Assembly: GCF_025979885.1 (NCBI RefSeq)
Contig: NZ_CP110139.1
Coordinates: 3,740,001-3,804,000 of the forward strand
DNA length: 64,000 bases
Reading direction: 5' to 3'
Source of the DNA: Hymenobacter sp. YIM 151500-1
GTDB lineage: Bacteria > Bacteroidota > Bacteroidia > Cytophagales > Hymenobacteraceae
In this document: positions 17,206 to 24,324 of the stretch, one piece after another
Layout: each line of letters starts with the position of its first letter
Position numbering within the stretch: position 1 is the first letter of the stretch
The notes under the pieces: generated by a model
Databases searched by the model: none
Told to the model about the DNA's origin: nothing
The model's input: the letters and a program-made list of their open reading frames with translations, nothing else
Position numbers and translations under genes: made by a program

Positions 17206-17763
17206 TTACGACTGGGCCGGAGTGGGAACGACGGAGCGCACGAACCGCAACCGCCCATCTTCGGCCCGAATCGGGGCCTCGGTGAAGTCGTTGCGCAGCA
17301 GCACCCGGTGAGAGGCGGGGTTGTCGGCGGAGGTGTGGGCGTACAGGCGGCGGACCAGGCCTGTCTCGGCGGCGTGGCGCACCAAGCCAGCCACCAGCTC
17401 CGTCGCCAGGCCCCGCCCGCGCCAATCGGCCGCTACCGAGTACCCAATTTCGGCAGTGCCCTCGGCGTCGGGTGGGCCGAAGAAGCCGCCGGCTGCCACC
17501 AGCGTGTTGACGGGCGCCTCGGCACCGGCCCGCAGAATGGCATACCACCCGTACCACCCGGCTGCGTGGCGGCCCCCAGCCGTGAGCTGGGCCAGAAAGA
17601 AGCGCATGGCCTCCTCATCGTACTCGCCGGGGGGCCAGTCGGTGGGCAGGGCAGCACCCAGCAGCATGGGGAAGTAGCGCGGCTTGGAAAGCTCGGCCGT
17701 GAGCAGGGCCCGGCTGGCGGCTATTAGCGTCAGCCGCGGCGTAAAGGCAATCAGCGGAATCAT
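17206..17763 (-). CDS. GNAT family N-acetyltransferase
   Basis: 185 residues, RimJ/RimL-like. FTPRLTLIAASRALL opens the fold; the acetyl-CoA pocket is GYSVAADWRGRGLATELVAGL (Q/R-x-x-G-x-G/A), followed by YAHTSADNPASHRVLLRNDF, the standard C-terminal motif. Substrate unknown. ATG 17763 was preferred to a start seven codons upstream because the family begins at the TPRL motif. Confidence 0.85.
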   Translation of the reverse strand: MIPLIAFTPRLTLIAASRALLTAELSKPRYFPMLLGAALPTDWPPGEYDEEAMRFFLAQLTAGGRHAAGWYGWYAILRAGAEAPVNTLVAAGGFFGPPDAEGTAEIGYSVAADWRGRGLATELVAGLVRHAAETGLVRRLYAHTSADNPASHRVLLRNDFTEAPIRAEDGRLRFVRSVVPTPAQS

Positions 17764-17871
17764 GGCCGGAAGATACGAGGCCAACGCCAGCGGGTATCCA
17801 GCGGAAAGGTTTTAGCGGCTGGCCCGGCTAAGCAAGCCAAACCCACCCCGGCGGCAAAGCAAAACCGGCGT

Positions 17872-18288
17872 CTACGGGTGAGCGGCCACCCACACGCTGC
17901 CGTCTTCATAAAACTCCTTCTTCCAGATGGGCACCACCTGCTTCAGGGTGTCGATGATGTACTGGCAAGCGGCAAACGACTCGGCCCGGTGTGGGGTCGA
18001 AACGGCCACCACCACGGCCACGTCGCCGATGAACAGGGTGCCTTTGCGGTGCACCACGGCCACCTTCTCCAGCATGGGCCACTGCTGCACGGCTTGCTCA
18101 GCCACGCGGCGCAGCTGGTGCAAGGCCATGCTGTCGTAGGCCTCATATTCGAGGCGCACCACCCGCCGGCCCGTGCTTCGGTTGCGGACCGTGCCGATGA
18201 AGCTGTTCACGGCCCCGGCCCCGTCGGCCTGCACCCGCTCCAGCACGGCGGCCACGTCGATGGGCTGGTCGGTAAGTTCGATATGCAT
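17872..18288 (-). CDS. moaE: Molybdopterin synthase catalytic subunit
   Basis: 138 residues, full length. With MoaD it converts cyclic pyranopterin monophosphate to molybdopterin. Visible: GAVNSFIGTVR, VVRLEYEAYDSMA, VVHRKGTLFIGDVAVVVAVSTPHR and the active-site Lys stretch VPIWKKEFYEDG. First enzyme encoded at the left end of the cofactor cluster; lies downstream of moaD on the same strand, but the 283-base gap holds a perfect 33-bp inverted repeat that could separate the transcripts. Confidence 0.95.
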   Translation of the reverse strand: MHIELTDQPIDVAAVLERVQADGAGAVNSFIGTVRNRSTGRRVVRLEYEAYDSMALHQLRRVAEQAVQQWPMLEKVAVVHRKGTLFIGDVAVVVAVSTPHRAESFAACQYIIDTLKQVVPIWKKEFYEDGSVWVAAHP

Positions 18289-18320
18289 ATGAGAAAGAAA
18301 ATATGGGTAGCCCTGCCGGG

Positions 18321-18571
18321 CTTAGCTGGCGCGAGGTTAGCCCTGGCTTAGCTGACGCTTAGCTGGCGCGAGGTTAGCGCAGCGTACCTCGTGCCGACCA
18401 TGCCGGGAGGCTGTGCCTCCCCCGCCAGAACGACCTACGCGCCAGCACGGCCCGGTACCGGCTTGCCGCTGGCGCGGCAGTGGAGGCGCAGCCTCCACCT
18501 CATGCTCAGGCACGAGGTACGCTGCGCTAACCTCGCGCCAGTACAGTACCCACCAGCTAAGCCAGGCAGGC
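18321..18571. repeat. Long perfect inverted repeat between moaE and moaD
   Basis: Arms of 33 bases at 18363-18395 and 18509-18541 are exact reverse complements (each starts CTGGCGCGAGGTTAGCGCAG or its complement), enclosing 113 bases with smaller hairpins (GGGAGGCTGTGCCTCCC at 18405-18421; GGAGGCGCAGCCTCC at 18483-18497). Part of the left arm (CTTAGCTGGCGCGAGGTTAG) is also directly duplicated at 18321-18341. Confidence 0.85.
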
Positions 18572-18817
18572 TTACCCCCCGCTGACGGGTGGAATCAGGG
18601 CAATTTCATCATGGGCTTGCAGGCGCTGCGCTTCCTCGGCGTATTCGTTGTTGACGGCCACGGCGAGGCTGGAAAGCTGGATCAGAGCCGGGTATTGGGC
18701 GCGCAGCTGCGCCAGCAGCCCCTGCACCGACACGCCTTCGTCGGCGGTTATGTGCAGCGTGGGCTGGCCCACAATTTCTTTTGAAATGCCAAAAAGGGCT
18801 ATTTTCAGGTTCATCAT
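18572..18817 (-). CDS. moaD: Molybdopterin synthase sulfur carrier subunit
   Basis: 81 residues, ubiquitin-like fold. LKIALFGISKEIVG opens strand 1, VQGLLAQLRAQYPAL is the helix, and the protein ends LIPPVSGG with the mandatory C-terminal Gly-Gly that is thiocarboxylated. Partner of MoaE. Divergent from moaA. Confidence 0.92.
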   Translation of the reverse strand: MMNLKIALFGISKEIVGQPTLHITADEGVSVQGLLAQLRAQYPALIQLSSLAVAVNNEYAEEAQRLQAHDEIALIPPVSGG

Positions 18818-18924
18818 TCAAGCAGTTAAACGACATTAGTACGCACTTCAAACCTAAATGGCTATCTGCGCGTTAGGTGGCGGTGGCCCAGATGGTGCGG
18901 GAGGGGCACACGGCCGACGGGCCT

Positions 18925-18931
18925 TATCTTG
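18925..18931 (+). promoter_or_regulatory. Candidate -7 box of moaA
   Basis: TATCTTG, 7 bases before the chosen moaA ATG (18939), resembles the Bacteroidota -7 element. It helped decide the start. No clear -33 element. Confidence 0.35.
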
Positions 18932-18938
18932 TTTGTGT

Positions 18939-19952
18939 ATGTTGGGTAGTGCTCCATCTGTTTTGTACGACAACCACGGCCGGCCGCTGGAATACCTGCG
19001 CCTAGCCGTGACGGACCGCTGCAACCTGCGGTGCTTTTACTGCATGCCCGAGGAAGGCATTCAGTACCTGCCCAAGCGGGAGCTGCTTACCTACGAGGAA
19101 ATGGAGCGGCTGGTGCGTCTGCTCACCGGCCTGGGGGTGCGCAAAGTACGCCTCACCGGCGGCGAGCCATTCGTGCGCCGCGACTTGGTGCCCTTCATGG
19201 CCCGCCTGGCTGCCCTGCCCGGCCTCACCGACCTGAGCCTGACCACCAACGGCGTGCTCACGGCCCCGCACGTGCCCGAGCTGGCCCGCCTGGGCGTACG
19301 CAGCGTCAACCTCAGCCTCGACACGCTGGACCGCACCCGCTTCCACCGCATCACCCGCCGCGACGAGCTGCCGCGGGTGCTCGACACGTTCTACGCCCTG
19401 CTGGCAACGGGTATTCAGGTGAAAATCAACGCCGTAGTGATGGACGGGCAGAACACCGAGGACCTGGTGCCCCTGGCCGAGTTGACGCGCGACCTGCCCG
19501 TGGAAGTGCGCTTCATCGAGGAAATGCCCTTCAACGGCGGCAGCCACGCCGCGCCCACGGCTATTCCGTGGAACTACCGTCGCATCCGGGAGCATCTGGA
19601 GCAGCACCTGGGGCCGTTGCTGCCCGTGCCCGTACCGGCCGGTGCTACGGCTTCCGAGTTCAGCGTAGTCGGCCACCTGGGCCGCATCGGCATTATTGCC
19701 GCCTACTCGCGCACGTTCTGCGGCACCTGCAACCGCATCCGGCTCACGGCCGAGGGCGGCCTCAAGACCTGCCTCTACGACCAGGGCGTGCTCGACGTGC
19801 GGGCCCTGCTCCGCTCCGGTGCCCCCGACGAGCTTATCGTCGAGGCCCTTACCAGCGCCTTCCGCCACCGCGCCGCCGACGGTTTCGAGGCCGAACAGCG
19901 CCGCCCCCTGCATCAGCTCAGCTTCGAGTCCATGTCCACGATTGGGGGGTAG
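18939..19952 (+). CDS. moaA: GTP 3',8-cyclase
   Basis: 337 residues. Radical-SAM enzyme for the first step of molybdenum cofactor synthesis. The N-terminal cluster motif is CNLRCFYC, followed by KVRLTGGEPFVRRDL and the SAM-binding LSLTTNGV. The C-terminal second 4Fe-4S cluster is held by CGTCNRIRLTAEGGLKTCLY. The protein ends in IGG, close to the essential C-terminal Gly-Gly of MoaA. ATG 18939 was chosen because the longer frame adds non-conserved Gly-rich residues; a -7 box precedes it. The stop TAG is followed without a gap by the family D repeat. Confidence 0.95.
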   Translation: MLGSAPSVLYDNHGRPLEYLRLAVTDRCNLRCFYCMPEEGIQYLPKRELLTYEEMERLVRLLTGLGVRKVRLTGGEPFVRRDLVPFMARLAALPGLTDLSLTTNGVLTAPHVPELARLGVRSVNLSLDTLDRTRFHRITRRDELPRVLDTFYALLATGIQVKINAVVMDGQNTEDLVPLAELTRDLPVEVRFIEEMPFNGGSHAAPTAIPWNYRRIREHLEQHLGPLLPVPVPAGATASEFSVVGHLGRIGIIAAYSRTFCGTCNRIRLTAEGGLKTCLYDQGVLDVRALLRSGAPDELIVEALTSAFRHRAADGFEAEQRRPLHQLSFESMSTIGG

Positions 19953-20201
19953 CCTCACCCCCCGACCCCCTCTCCCGCGGAGAGGGGGAGCCAGAAGACA
20001 GACGTTCTGCGCCGCCCTGTCGGCTCCCGCCTCCAGAACGGCTACCACTAAGTAAGCGCCACTATGCAGCTTTAGTGGTGCCTTGTGCTATTAGATAATA
20101 GGATTGGTAAGCCGTTGCGGAGGCCCTCAGCCGACGCAGCGGCGCGGAACAACTTACGTCAGGCTCCCCCTCTCCACGGGAGAGGGGGTCGGGGGGTGAG
20201 G
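19953..20201. repeat. Two inverted copies of family D repeat between moaA and mobA
   Basis: Forward copy 19953-20045 (CCTCACCCCCCGACCCCCTC ... GGAGCCAGAAGACAGACG ...) and an inverted copy about 20105-20201 form a palindrome of about 250 bases between convergent genes. The same unit occurs once more at 63772-63866. The inverted copy encodes the last residues and stop of mobA. Confidence 0.8.
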
Positions 20202-21380
20202 CCCCAACTCCCGCCGGGCCTGCTCGGCTTCTTCGGGGGTGTTGATGTTGCGCAGCTCCTCCGGGGCGGGCGGGGGCAGCAGCTCGATGTCGGAGTTGAT
20301 GAGGGCTTTGCGGGGGCAGGAGTAGCCCAGGCTCAGAAAGCGCAGCAGCGTGCCGTAGCTGCGGGGCTCCCAGATGGTAATCAGCGGCTCGGGCCACTCG
20401 TTTTCGGGGCTTCGGAAGGCCGTGGCCATGCGGCCGGGGTGGCGGTGCTGCACCAGGTGGCGCAGCGTGGCTTCCGACAGAAAAGGCAGGTCGCAGGCCA
20501 CCACCAGCCAAGCCGCGTCGGGGTCGAGCTGGAAAGCCGAGAGCAAACCGCTCAGCGGGCCCAGGCCCAGAAACGTATCGGGCAGGGGCCGCAAGCCAGT
20601 GGCCTCCAACTCAGCGGCTTGCTCGGCGCGGCACGATACCAGCACGTCGCCCCCGCAGAACTGGGCCAACAGGGCGGCGGAGTGGGCGCGCTGCTCCTGG
20701 CCATGGTAGGCGAGGCGGCCCTTGTCCTGGCCCATGCGCTGGCTCTGGCCGCCGGCTAGCACCAAACCGCGCAGGCGCGGCTGCTGGCGCTGCCACAGCC
20801 GGAGCAGCGCAGCAGCAATAGCGGCTGTATCGTGCAGGGGCAGGGTGGGCACGGCCGCGGCACCCAGGTGCTGGCGCAGGTAGCCCGGCAGTTCCGTTAC
20901 GCCTTCGGGCAGCAGAAGCAGCTGCACATCGGTGAGGCGGTCCAGCTTCTTTTCCAAGGGCTTAGATGGGTCCAGAATCACGATTTGCTGGCGGGCCCGG
21001 AAGTGGTTGCCGTTCACCAGCACCAGGCTCTGCTGTTGCAGCCACTCCTGCTGGCTGAACCGGTCGAAGCTGCGCTTCAAGTCCAGGCGGGTAAAGGTGA
21101 TTTTGTCGGTCAGCTCGGCCGCGGCGCCGGCTTGCAAGGCAGCTTCCTGGCCGCCCGCGCCGCCCTGGGCCGCGTCGTCGCCGGCGGCGTGGTCGGCATC
21201 CACGTAGGCCACGCGCAACTGGGGGCTGAGGTGGGGCAGCAGGCGCGTCACCAGCTCTTTGATACGGCCGCAGGGCGCGCCCAGAATGGCCAGTTCGTGC
21301 CGGCCAAACTCGCCCAGGTCGGGGCGGGCCAGGGCGGCGTGCTTGCGGCGGGGCGTGGGGTGCGGGTCAGTCGTCGGCAT
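20154..21380 (-). CDS. mobA: Molybdenum cofactor guanylyltransferase with degenerate MobB-like N-domain
   Basis: 408 residues. The C-terminal half (about 205-395) is an NTP-transferase: GLVLAGGQSQRMGQDKGRL, LGPLSGLLSAF, WLVVACDLPFL and NINTPEEA, as in MobA, which attaches GMP to molybdopterin. The N-terminal half looks like MobB but its P-loop reads LGAPCGRIKEL, lacking the Gly-Lys-Ser/Thr of a Walker A, so GTP binding there is doubtful. The last 15 or so residues (PHPPTPSPVERGSLT) are encoded by the adjacent repeat. Its start overlaps the end of moaC by 14 bases, indicating translational coupling. Confidence 0.85.
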   Translation of the reverse strand: MPTTDPHPTPRRKHAALARPDLGEFGRHELAILGAPCGRIKELVTRLLPHLSPQLRVAYVDADHAAGDDAAQGGAGGQEAALQAGAAAELTDKITFTRLDLKRSFDRFSQQEWLQQQSLVLVNGNHFRARQQIVILDPSKPLEKKLDRLTDVQLLLLPEGVTELPGYLRQHLGAAAVPTLPLHDTAAIAAALLRLWQRQQPRLRGLVLAGGQSQRMGQDKGRLAYHGQEQRAHSAALLAQFCGGDVLVSCRAEQAAELEATGLRPLPDTFLGLGPLSGLLSAFQLDPDAAWLVVACDLPFLSEATLRHLVQHRHPGRMATAFRSPENEWPEPLITIWEPRSYGTLLRFLSLGYSCPRKALINSDIELLPPPAPEELRNINTPEEAEQARRELGPHPPTPSPVERGSLT

Positions 21381-21858
21381 GATGGAAGTCCTGTTTGCCG
21401 CCGGTTTTTTCCAGCAGGCGGGTTTCCTGAATGATGATGTTGTGCGACAGGGCTTTGCACATGTCGTAGATGGTCAGCGCCGCCACCGAGGCGCCGGTCA
21501 GGGCTTCCATTTCCACGCCGGTTTTGCCGGTCACGGTAGCCGTGCATTCGATGCGCACGGCATCGGGGCCGTCTACCTCAATGCGCACCTGGCAGTCGTC
21601 GAGGCCCAGCGGGTGGCACAGCGGAATCAGCTCGGCGGTGCGCTTGGCGCCCATAATGCCGGCCAGGATGGCCGTTTGGAACACTGGACCTTTGCGGGTG
21701 GGCAGGTCGCCGTCCTGCACCAGCCGCAGAATGTCGGCGCCCAGCACCACCCGGCTGCGGGCCCGCGCCACGCGGCGGGTGGGTTGCTTGGCGCCCACAT
21801 CCACCATAGCCGGCTGTCCGGCGGCGTTCAGGTGGGTGAGTTTGGGAGAGTCTGACAT
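21367..21858 (-). CDS. moaC: Cyclic pyranopterin monophosphate synthase
   Basis: 163 residues, full length. Second step of cofactor synthesis, with MoaA. Signature: KGPVFQTAILAGIMGAKRT, LIPLCHPLGL (catalytic region), and GKTGVEMEALTGASVAALTIYDMCKA. First gene of the moaC-mobA operon; divergent from moeA. Confidence 0.96.
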   Translation of the reverse strand: MSDSPKLTHLNAAGQPAMVDVGAKQPTRRVARARSRVVLGADILRLVQDGDLPTRKGPVFQTAILAGIMGAKRTAELIPLCHPLGLDDCQVRIEVDGPDAVRIECTATVTGKTGVEMEALTGASVAALTIYDMCKALSHNIIIQETRLLEKTGGKQDFHHADD

Positions 21859-21871
21859 GGGAAGGAAATGT

Positions 21872-21893
21872 GGCGTAAGCTTCAGCTTGCGCC
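21872..21893. repeat. Short palindrome in the moaC-moeA intergenic region
   Basis: GGCGTAAGCTTCAGCTTGCGCC is nearly self-complementary. It lies 13 bases upstream of moaC in the divergent gap; it could be an operator or another repeat unit. The remaining gap to moeA shows no gene. Confidence 0.4.
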
Positions 21894-22082
21894 GTACGGG
21901 GAACGGACGTTGTCGTGTACGTTACGTGCCTGTAGTTCAACAAACATCAACGATAAAGTTTCGCACTGCACTCCGGACTACTTTTTCGTACGCTACTGAA
22001 GTTTGGCTTGTGCTGCTACGCCGCCCATGCGGTTTACGGGGCAAGCTCCAAAGCCAACAAAGCTTACCCCACATTTCCCGCC

Positions 22083-23312
22083 ATGCCCATCTCCGTTGAA
22101 GAAGCTACCTGCCTGGTGGCAGCTACCGCCCGTCCGCTAGGAGTTGAATACCTGGCGCTGCCGCTAGCGGCCGACCGGGTGCTGCGCGAAGACCTGCGGG
22201 CCGACCGTGACTTTCCGCCGTTCAATCGGGTGGCTATGGATGGCATTGCCTTGCGCTACGAGGCCCTAGTTGCGGGCCAAACGGAGTTTGCCGTGGAGCG
22301 CACCCAGTTTGCCGGTCAGGTACCCGCCCCATTGCAAGACGACAGCGCGGCCGTCGAAATCATGACCGGCGCCTCATTGCCGGAGGGTACCGATACCGTT
22401 ATCCGCTACGAAGACCTGACCTGGCGCACCGACGAGGCCACCGGCCGCCGCCTGGCCACCGTGCAGGCCCTGCCGCCCCGCCCCGGCCACAACGTGCACG
22501 CCCGCGCCGCCGACCGCCGCCGGGGCGACCTGCTGCTGTCCGCCGGCACGCTGCTGGCCCCCGCCGAGCTGGCCGTGGCGGCCACCGTGGGCGCCGCCAC
22601 CGTGGCCGTTACGCGCCGCCCGCGGGTGGCCGTGGTCAGTACCGGCGACGAGCTGGTGCCCATCAGCCAGCAGCCGGAGCCTCACCAGATTCGGCGCTCC
22701 AACGGCCTGATGCTGCAAGCCGCGGCTCAGGCAGCCGGCGCTACCGCCGAGGCGTTTCACTTCAACGACGACCCTGCTTTGCTGCGCCAGGGCTTGCCCG
22801 GTCTGCTGGAAGACTTTGACGCCGTGCTGCTCAGCGGAGGCGTGTCGAAGGGCAAGGCCGATTTTCTGCCGGAGGTGCTGCGGGAACTGGGCGTGGAGCA
22901 GGTGTTTCATGAGGTGCAGCAGCGGCCGGGCAAGCCGTTCTGGTTTGGGCAGCAGCCCGGCGGAGCGGTGGTGTTTGCTTTGCCCGGCAATCCGGTTTCC
23001 ACGTTCGTGAACTTCTACCGCTACGCCCGCCCCTGGCTCTTGGCTGTGCAGCAGCCTGGTGCCGCAGTGCCGGAGGCCACAGTACCCGCCGTACTAACCC
23101 ACGATGTGCAGTTTCGCCCCCGCCTCACGCACTTTTTGCTGGTCAGCCTGGAGCCCGGCCCCGATGGCCGCCTGCTGGCCACCCCCGAGCGGGCCGGCGG
23201 CTCCGGCGACCTGGCCAGCCTGCTTCCCAGCAATGCCTTTCTGGAGCTTCCTCCGGAGCCGGAGCTTTTCCCAGCCGGCTCCGTATGGCCTGCCTGGCGG
23301 TTCCGGGACTGA
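22083..23312 (+). CDS. moeA: Molybdopterin molybdenumtransferase
   Basis: 409 residues. Inserts molybdate into adenylylated molybdopterin. Conserved: PPFNRVAMDGIAL, AVEIMTGASLPEGTDTVI, VAVVSTGDELV, the NGLML segment, DAVLLSGGVSKGKADF, VFALPGNPVSTFVNF. All MoeA domains (I-IV) are present. ATG 22083 was chosen because the family begins at SVEEA and upstream sequence is unlike MoeA. mogA/moaB and moeB are not in the window. Confidence 0.95.
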   Translation: MPISVEEATCLVAATARPLGVEYLALPLAADRVLREDLRADRDFPPFNRVAMDGIALRYEALVAGQTEFAVERTQFAGQVPAPLQDDSAAVEIMTGASLPEGTDTVIRYEDLTWRTDEATGRRLATVQALPPRPGHNVHARAADRRRGDLLLSAGTLLAPAELAVAATVGAATVAVTRRPRVAVVSTGDELVPISQQPEPHQIRRSNGLMLQAAAQAAGATAEAFHFNDDPALLRQGLPGLLEDFDAVLLSGGVSKGKADFLPEVLRELGVEQVFHEVQQRPGKPFWFGQQPGGAVVFALPGNPVSTFVNFYRYARPWLLAVQQPGAAVPEATVPAVLTHDVQFRPRLTHFLLVSLEPGPDGRLLATPERAGGSGDLASLLPSNAFLELPPEPELFPAGSVWPAWRFRD

Positions 23313-23325
23313 GGTGGAAATACAT

Positions 23326-23597
23326 GAATCGGTGCTGATGGCGCGGAGCTGCGCCCCGTGCCCGTTATTCGGGGGGCTCCCGCCTCCCCCGCCAGAACAA
23401 GACGCCTGCCTGTAGAGACGCAACATATTGCGTCTCCTCGTCCGCGCCATCTGCACAGTTGTTCAGAAGGTGTCGTTCAACGAGGAGACGCAACATATTG
23501 CGTCTCTACAACCCATTCAAGCGGCGCGGACGAGTGCGGGCCAGAGGCCCGCGAATAATCGGCACGAGGCCTAACCCCGCGCCATCAGCACCGATTC
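23326..23597. repeat. 272-base palindromic element with nested GAGACGCAA hairpins
   Basis: Perfect 21-base outer arms (23326-23346 and 23577-23597), further imperfect pairing inside (GTGCCCGTTATTCG with CGAATAATCGGCAC), and two copies of the hairpin GAGACGCAA-CATA-TTGCGTCTC near 23414-23436 and 23484-23507 in opposite context. It occupies the whole moeA-DUF2007 gap. No coding potential seen. Confidence 0.75.
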
Positions 23598-23599
23598 AC

Positions 23600-24025
23600 T
23601 CATTCGCTCATTTCAAAATCCAGCCCGCAGTGGAAGCAGTGGCACTGGGGTTTCTCGGGGGCGAGCAGCCACAGGCGCAGCTTCACAAAAAGGTTGTCGG
23701 TGGGCTGGGGCTGGTGGCGGCACACGACGTCGGGGTGGTGGCAGCGGGGGCAGCGCGGCGTACTGGCGGGTACGGCCGGCTCGGGGGCTACGGCGTACAT
23801 GGGGGCCTGCTGGGCGTGAAGCACTTCCTGGGCGGCGGCCACGTCCTGGGTGCGCACAAACAGGCGGACGGCACCCAGCACGGCGCCGTAGGGGCGGTTT
23901 TCGTTGCTCAGAAAGCACGGAATCCGGGCGGCGTCCAGCTGGGTTTTGGCCAGGTGAGCGGCAAACGAATCGGTGAAGGAGTCGAGCAGGACAACGGCAG
24001 AAGCGCCGGCAGAATCCGAAGGCAT
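23600..24025 (-). CDS. DUF2007-like protein with C-terminal zinc ribbon
   Basis: 141 residues. Residues about 10-75 resemble the DUF2007 putative signal-transducing domain (FTDSFAAHLAKTQLDAARIP, CFLSNEN, LFVRTQDVAAAQEVL). The C-terminus carries CPRCHHPDVVC and CHCFHCG, a probable zinc ribbon. The last residues MSE and the TGA stop are read from the ATGAGCGA octamer repeat. Upstream lies the MFS operon on the same strand, separated by a terminator. Confidence 0.7.
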   Translation of the reverse strand: MPSDSAGASAVVLLDSFTDSFAAHLAKTQLDAARIPCFLSNENRPYGAVLGAVRLFVRTQDVAAAQEVLHAQQAPMYAVAPEPAVPASTPRCPRCHHPDVVCRHQPQPTDNLFVKLRLWLLAPEKPQCHCFHCGLDFEMSE

Positions 24026-24060
24026 AGAGGGAAGGCAGAGCTGTACGCAGCGAAAACAAC

Positions 24061-24084
24061 AAAAGCACCCAGGCGGGTGCTTTT
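24061..24084 (-). terminator. Rho-independent terminator after the OFA transporter operon
   Basis: AAAAGCACCC paired with GGGTGCTTTT around a four-base loop, symmetrical and so usable on either strand. It separates the transporter operon from the DUF2007 gene. Confidence 0.75.
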
Positions 24085-24141
24085 GCGGAAGCGAAAAGCA
24101 GGGAAGCTGTTGACTTCTTCAACAGCATCAACCAGCAGCTG

Positions 24142-24285
24142 CTACTTAAACAAGGCCAAGGCTTTGATAATGGTCTGCGACACGCCCCAGGCCAGGGGCA
24201 CGCCCACGTACAGCCAGGCCAGTGCCAGGGACAGGCCGGAGGTGGGCTCCTGGGCGGTGGGAGTAGAGGAGGAGGTTGGTTGCAT
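24142..24285 (-). CDS. MFS transporter small companion membrane peptide
   Basis: 47 residues: a Ser/Thr/Pro-rich N-terminus, then one membrane helix, LALAWLYVGVPLAWGVSQTI, and a short KALALFK tail. Peptides of this type (a W.YVGVPL.WG core) are found next to OFA-family MFS transporters and are named MFS transporter small subunit. It lies 39 bases after the transporter stop on the same strand and before the operon terminator. Codon usage matches the neighbours. Confidence 0.7.
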   Translation of the reverse strand: MQPTSSSTPTAQEPTSGLSLALAWLYVGVPLAWGVSQTIIKALALFK

Positions 24286-24324
24286 ACACGGGAAAATCAA
24301 AGGTGAAGAATGCAGCAGCGGCGC

